From Acidobacteriaceae bacterium (lineage in GTDB: Bacteria; Acidobacteriota; Terriglobia; Terriglobales; Acidobacteriaceae), in the NCBI GenBank assembly GCA_003134815.1, contig PLCO01000035.1, forward strand, positions 1-64,000: a stretch of 64,000 nt of DNA, given 5' to 3'. The notes beneath the pieces are model-generated. The model was not told where the DNA came from, made no database searches, and saw only the letters and a program-made list of their open reading frames with translations. Positions 60,722 through 64,000 of this stretch are shown here, in pieces (the stretch's first letter is position 1; each line of letters begins with the position of its first letter). The position numbers and the translations under genes are program-made.

Positions 60722-62256
60722 TTTGGCGATCTCTTGCCTCGTTTGCCGGTTTTGCGCGTATCGGAAATGGAGTGCGTGCCGGGTGAAACGGCCTCTACGC
60801 GGCTCGCGAATGACCCGTCGGCCAGGCGCGTGGAAAGTTGATCGCCAGAGCCGACTTGCGCTGTGGAACGAATGAGCGTGCCGTCGCTCGAGAGAACCAG
60901 CGCATAGCCGCGGTCGAGCACAGCCAGTGGCGAGAGCGAACGGAGCCGTGCGTCGAGTGCGCCAAGCCGAGAGGACGAGGACTCGATCAGCCGTTCGAGG
61001 GAGCGATAAAGGCGGGCGCGGAAGTCGGCGAGGATTTGGCGCGCATGAGCGAGTCTCTGTCGGGGGTCGTGATGAAGAACGCCGGCGGCAAGCTCGGCGA
61101 TGCGATTCTGGCCCCGGCGAAGTTGATTTGTAACCGCGGCGTCCATTCGCTGCGTTGCGTCGTCGAGACGCTGCTCCAGCCGATGCAGCAAGGTGACCAC
61201 GCGCGACTCGGCGCGGCTGATGGGCGAATGCGCGAGGCGCTGGCGGGCCTGCAGAATCTGAAAGCCGATTGAGCGTTCCAGCCGGTGCGATTGAGTAGCA
61301 AGGTGATCGGCGATTTTATGCTGGGCTTCGGTGATGAGTTCGGCCGCGGCGGAAGGCGTGGGCGCACGCAGGTCGGCGGCGAAGTCGGCAATGGTGAAGT
61401 CGGTTTCATGTCCGACGGCGGAGACAACGGGCAACCGCGATGCCGCGATGGCTCGCGCAACGCGCTCGCTGTTGAAGGCGGCAAGGTCTTCGAGTGAGCC
61501 GCCTCCGCGCGCCAGAACAATCAAGTCCACCAGATTTATCGCGTTCAACTCGACGAGCGCCGCTTCGATCTCGGCCGGCGCGGATTCGCCTTGCACGGAG
61601 ACTGGGGAGAGTAGCACATTCAGGCCGGAATGACGGCGGCTGACAATATTCAGAAAGTCGCGAATGACCGCGCCCGTGGGCGAAGTGACGATTCCAACCG
61701 TGCGCGGAAACATGGGCAGCGGTTTCTTGCGTTCGGCGTCGAAGAGGCCCTCGACCCTGAGCTGCTGCTTCAATTGCTCGAAGGCAAGCTGCAGCGAGCC
61801 GGCGCCGACCGGCTCCATTGTCTCCGCGACGAGCTGCATCTGGCCGCGCTGTTCGTAGACGCTCACGCGGCCCCGCACGAGGACGTGCAGGCCGTCTTCA
61901 GGCCGAAAGCGGAGGAGCACTGCCTGACGCCGGAAGAGAACGACGGGCAATTGCGCCTCGGCGTCCTTCAACGTGAAGTAAACGTGGCCCGAGGGCGCGG
62001 GGCGGTAGTTCGAAATTTCGCCCTCGACCCAAACGTCGCCGTACTCCTGCTCCACCAGTTCCCGCACCTGCGATACAAGATCGCGCACAGGCCAGATGCG
62101 GCGCGACGGGCGCGGCTCCTCAAATCGGAACTCCAATTGTGGGGTTTCGTCGCGGTCTGACGCGAGGTGCTCTGGTGCGAAGTGGTCGGGCACGAAGTGC
62201 TTTGGCGCGAATGGATCGAGTGGAGTCACTGCTGATGAGTTTAACGGTTCTGACAT
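60718..62256 (-). CDS. xseA: Exodeoxyribonuclease VII large subunit
   Basis: A 512-residue nuclease subunit. The OB-fold part has VRDLVSQVRELVEQEYGDVW, VEGEISNYRPAPSGHVYFTL and LKDAEAQLPVVLFRR; the core has VGIVTSPTGAVIRDFLNIVS, LIVLARGGGSLEDLAAFNSE, PVVSAVGHETDFTIADFAAD and RAPTPSAAAELIT; the coiled-coil C-terminus follows and ends with LDRGYALVLS. A variable N-terminal leader (about residues 12-35) is a pentapeptide repeat encoded by 15-bp units (62162-62221). xseB is not adjacent. The ATG overlaps the Hpt stop. Confidence 0.95.
   Translation of the reverse strand: MSEPLNSSAVTPLDPFAPKHFVPDHFAPEHLASDRDETPQLEFRFEEPRPSRRIWPVRDLVSQVRELVEQEYGDVWVEGEISNYRPAPSGHVYFTLKDAEAQLPVVLFRRQAVLLRFRPEDGLHVLVRGRVSVYEQRGQMQLVAETMEPVGAGSLQLAFEQLKQQLRVEGLFDAERKKPLPMFPRTVGIVTSPTGAVIRDFLNIVSRRHSGLNVLLSPVSVQGESAPAEIEAALVELNAINLVDLIVLARGGGSLEDLAAFNSERVARAIAASRLPVVSAVGHETDFTIADFAADLRAPTPSAAAELITEAQHKIADHLATQSHRLERSIGFQILQARQRLAHSPISRAESRVVTLLHRLEQRLDDATQRMDAAVTNQLRRGQNRIAELAAGVLHHDPRQRLAHARQILADFRARLYRSLERLIESSSSRLGALDARLRSLSPLAVLDRGYALVLSSDGTLIRSTAQVGSGDQLSTRLADGSFASRVEAVSPGTHSISDTRKTGKRGKRSPK
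62162..62221. repeat. 15-bp tandem array inside xseA (four units)
   Basis: Units on the plus strand: GCGAGGTGCTCTGGT, GCGAAGTGGTCGGGC, ACGAAGTGCTTTGGC, GCGAATGGATCGAGT. In protein they read FAPKH, FVPDH, FAPEH, LASDR. They lie upstream of the conserved OB domain. Confidence 0.75.
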
Positions 62257-62636
62257 CAACTGCCCGATTTGCGATTTTCGATCCCTGCTTGGCGCCTCCC
62301 GATCATGGTCCGAAGCTTCGCTGCAAGGGAGGCTAGATGTGGGCCGGACGCAGCATCGGGAGCGGATTCCGGCGAGTATGCGAGTTCCAAATCGCGAGCC
62401 AGATCGGTGCCGCGCTCCAGATTGAACATTCCCAGGGTGCCGGCCAGCTTGTGCGCGGCTGCGTGGGCAGATGCGCACTCGGATGCAGTAAGGTCTTTCG
62501 CGATGACGGCGGAGGCTGCGGCTTCAAGAACGGCCACGCGCTCGAGAATCTGAGACCGGTGGCTGGCCCACATCTTATCCAGAGCCTCGGAAATTCTTAC
62601 GTCTATCGGGTCGGCGGATTGGTTGGGGCTTTTCAT
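62256..62636 (-). CDS. Hpt (histidine phosphotransfer) domain protein
   Basis: A 126-residue protein from the ATG (complement ending 62636). AHAAAHKLAGTLGMFNLERG carries the phospho-His of Hpt domains (HKLAG), within a four-helix pattern, and then LARDLELAYSPESA. Adjacent upstream genes are a lone receiver protein and a hybrid kinase, so these three likely form a phosphorelay. The stop shares a base with the xseA start. Confidence 0.88.
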   Translation of the reverse strand: MKSPNQSADPIDVRISEALDKMWASHRSQILERVAVLEAAASAVIAKDLTASECASAHAAAHKLAGTLGMFNLERGTDLARDLELAYSPESAPDAASGPHLASLAAKLRTMIGRRQAGIENRKSGS

Positions 62637-62662
62637 GTCGGGCCTGTCATGGCGAATCGCGG

Positions 62663-63037
62663 TTACTTCCAGCCGAGCGCGCGCGAAATCTGCGCCGGAA
62701 GCGTGAGCGGATCGAATGGTTTGAAGAGCACAGCCTCCACGCCGAGGTCGGCGAATCGCCGCTGATCTGTTCCTTGAACCTTTGCTGTGAGCAGCAGGAC
62801 CGGAATCGACGCCGTGGCGGGATTCTTGCGCAGCTCCCGAAACGTGGTAGGTCCGTCCATTCCGGGCATCATCACGTCCAGCAGGATTGCGTCGGGATGC
62901 TGTTCTGTGGCGCGGGCTATGCCCTGCGCTCCAGAGCTGGCTTTGATCACTTCCCACCCGGCCACGGTTTCCAGGCTCAGCGAGGCAACCTCGCGAATGT
63001 CGTCTTCGTCGTCGATGATCAGAATCTTGCGGGCCAC
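62663..63037 (-). CDS. Single-domain response regulator
   Basis: A 124-residue CheY-like receiver: KILIIDDEDDIREVASLSLE (acid pair), AILLDVMMPGMDGPTTFREL (phospho-Asp), VLLLTAKVQ (Thr), VLFKPFDPLTL (Lys). It has no output domain and sits between a hybrid kinase and an Hpt protein. Confidence 0.93.
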   Translation of the reverse strand: MARKILIIDDEDDIREVASLSLETVAGWEVIKASSGAQGIARATEQHPDAILLDVMMPGMDGPTTFRELRKNPATASIPVLLLTAKVQGTDQRRFADLGVEAVLFKPFDPLTLPAQISRALGWK

Positions 63038-63125
63038 AAGCGAACTCCCTCTAATTTCATTGTCAAGCGCAGCCGCAGCGTTGTCGAAGGCGCCGATCGT
63101 TTCTATTGATTCATGAATTGGCGTT

Positions 63126-64000
63126 TCATGAATTGGGTACCGCCGATTCAGGCAGTGTATTCTCTTCGGATTGGCGCGATGAGCGCAGCATGGTCAGCAC
63201 CAGTGCCTCCAGTTGTTGCGGCTGCACCCGGGTTTTGGCGAGGAAATAAGTGGGCCCTAGAGTTAGCTGGCTTCTCTCTTCCTGCGAAAGGTCGCGGCCG
63301 GAGTAGACAACCAGCGGCAGGCGCGCCAGGTTCTCGTGCTGGCGCAGCCAATCCGCTACATTGAAGCCGTCGCCGTCGGGAAGCCCTATATCGAGCAACA
63401 AAAGGTGCGGCTGAAAAGTCTTGCATGCTTTGATCGTCTCCTGCAGCGAATGCGCCGTTTGAACGGAGATGCTGTCGCGAGAGAAGACTTCGCTGATCAC
63501 ATTTGCGAGATCGTGATCGTCCTCGACAATGAGGATGCGCGCCTTCTCGCCTGCACCGCAAAGCACGCGTGCCAGTTCGGTGAGCAGGGCATCTTCGCGG
63601 AGCGGCTTGGAGACCCAACCGTCGGCGCCCACCGGCAGATCTCGCGGATTCTGCGGATCTTCTACGCTGATCAAAACGACAGGCGTATGCGCCGATGCAT
63701 CCATGCGGCGCAGAAGCGGAAGAATCTCCCACCCGTTCATGCCGTCCAGCCCAGTATCGAGAAGGATGGCTTGAGGATCGTTGCGGGCAGCGGACAAGGT
63801 TTGCTCCACAGTTGCGGTCTGCACCACAGAGTAGCCATGCCGCGCCAGTTGCGCCGCGATTTTGGGGCGCGAGTCGGGGTTGGAGTCGGCCAGCACAACC
63901 GTGCCATGGCCGGGTTCCATTTCCATGCTGCCGGGGGCGGCCACTGGAGCAGGATGATAAGGCAGAAAGATACGGAAAGTTGATCCACGAACCGGATTGC
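63126..64000 (-). CDS. Hybrid histidine kinase, C-terminal part with two receiver domains
   Basis: The frame runs to the window edge without a break; the last residues before the receivers, GSTFRIFLPYHPAP, are the usual end of a HATPase_c domain, so this is the tail of a hybrid kinase rather than a stand-alone regulator. Receiver 1 has TVVLADSNPDSRPKIAAQLA, AILLDTGLDGMNGWEILPLL and GWVSKPLRED. Receiver 2 has RILIVEDDHDLANVISEVF, LLLLDIGLPDGDGFNVADWL and FLAKTRVQPQQLE. The N-terminal sensing and kinase part is outside the window. Downstream are a single receiver and an Hpt gene. Confidence 0.88.
   Translation of the reverse strand, partial: NPVRGSTFRIFLPYHPAPVAAPGSMEMEPGHGTVVLADSNPDSRPKIAAQLARHGYSVVQTATVEQTLSAARNDPQAILLDTGLDGMNGWEILPLLRRMDASAHTPVVLISVEDPQNPRDLPVGADGWVSKPLREDALLTELARVLCGAGEKARILIVEDDHDLANVISEVFSRDSISVQTAHSLQETIKACKTFQPHLLLLDIGLPDGDGFNVADWLRQHENLARLPLVVYSGRDLSQEERSQLTLGPTYFLAKTRVQPQQLEALVLTMLRSSRQSEENTLPESAVPNS

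Noticed and set aside
1-64000. tRNA, rRNA, tmRNA or RNase P genes
   Set aside because: I saw no TPsiC-type GGTTCGA arms with acceptor pairing nor any rRNA-like conserved block; a covariance search (tRNAscan-SE, Infernal) would settle this.

Overview
The window (64 kb, high G+C, dense on both strands) looks like chromosomal DNA from an Acidobacteriota, most likely the subdivision 1 / Terriglobia group. The reasons are a TIGR03435-family soil protein (9259-10047), three SYLF-domain secreted proteins, a Ser/Thr kinase fused to a beta-propeller, a short RpoZ, and intergenic hairpin repeats ending in GGCACCC, which I associate with these genomes. This is inference; no rRNA or tRNA was found to confirm it.

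Layout. 1-220 is the end of an IS1595-type insertion sequence cut by the window edge. 221-5600 is an accessory stretch with two lower-GC orphan genes (Zn/HNH-like protein and membrane protein), a SYLF protein, about 1.6 kb of repeat-rich non-coding DNA, and an MscS channel. 5.6-10.9 kb has a pair of related small anchored or secreted proteins, a fused E1 alpha/beta 2-oxoacid dehydrogenase, the TIGR03435 gene and an internally duplicated membrane protein. 11-20.5 kb is a housekeeping block: MsbA-like ABC exporter, yicC, RraB-like, gmk, rpoZ, coaBC, family-4 uracil-DNA glycosylase and priA. 20.5-29 kb has a membrane-sensor PP2C phosphatase, HU/IHF, dcd, a LuxR-type regulator with an altered receiver, a possible small RNA and two more SYLF genes. 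29-38 kb holds an LpxL-like acyltransferase, a Phd/VapC toxin-antitoxin pair, lpxD, a P-loop protein, dprA and topA. 38-49 kb holds the kinase-propeller, a decayed transposase, small conserved proteins, an acyltransferase-3, a DUF3574 lipoprotein with a probable frameshift, an FkbM methyltransferase, a cNMP-binding histidine kinase and two lipid-linked glycosyltransferases. 49-59 kb has glgA, DinB/DUF1569 proteins, a GT1 glycosyltransferase, two antitoxin-like regulators without a partner toxin, an ABC-F ATPase and a HAD phosphatase. 59-64 kb is a compact minus-strand operon: hybrid histidine kinase (partial), single-domain response regulator, Hpt protein, xseA and glmM, with stop/start overlaps from Hpt through glmM.

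The most unusual theme is DNA-level insertion into conserved genes while keeping the frame. Four unrelated genes (mscS, coaBC, the P-loop gene at 31980, xseA) carry tandem 15-bp arrays that translate as pentapeptide repeats. priA carries an 8-bp-stem palindrome followed by GGCACCCGGCGAGC, a sequence also found just downstream of priA. glmM carries a 75-bp (25-codon) insertion bounded by 17-bp near-identical direct repeats. Intergenic regions hold two copies of a roughly 200-bp repeat, each followed by a perfect 20-bp palindrome of different sequence. No CRISPR array, tRNA, rRNA, replication origin or complete secondary-metabolite cluster was recognised.
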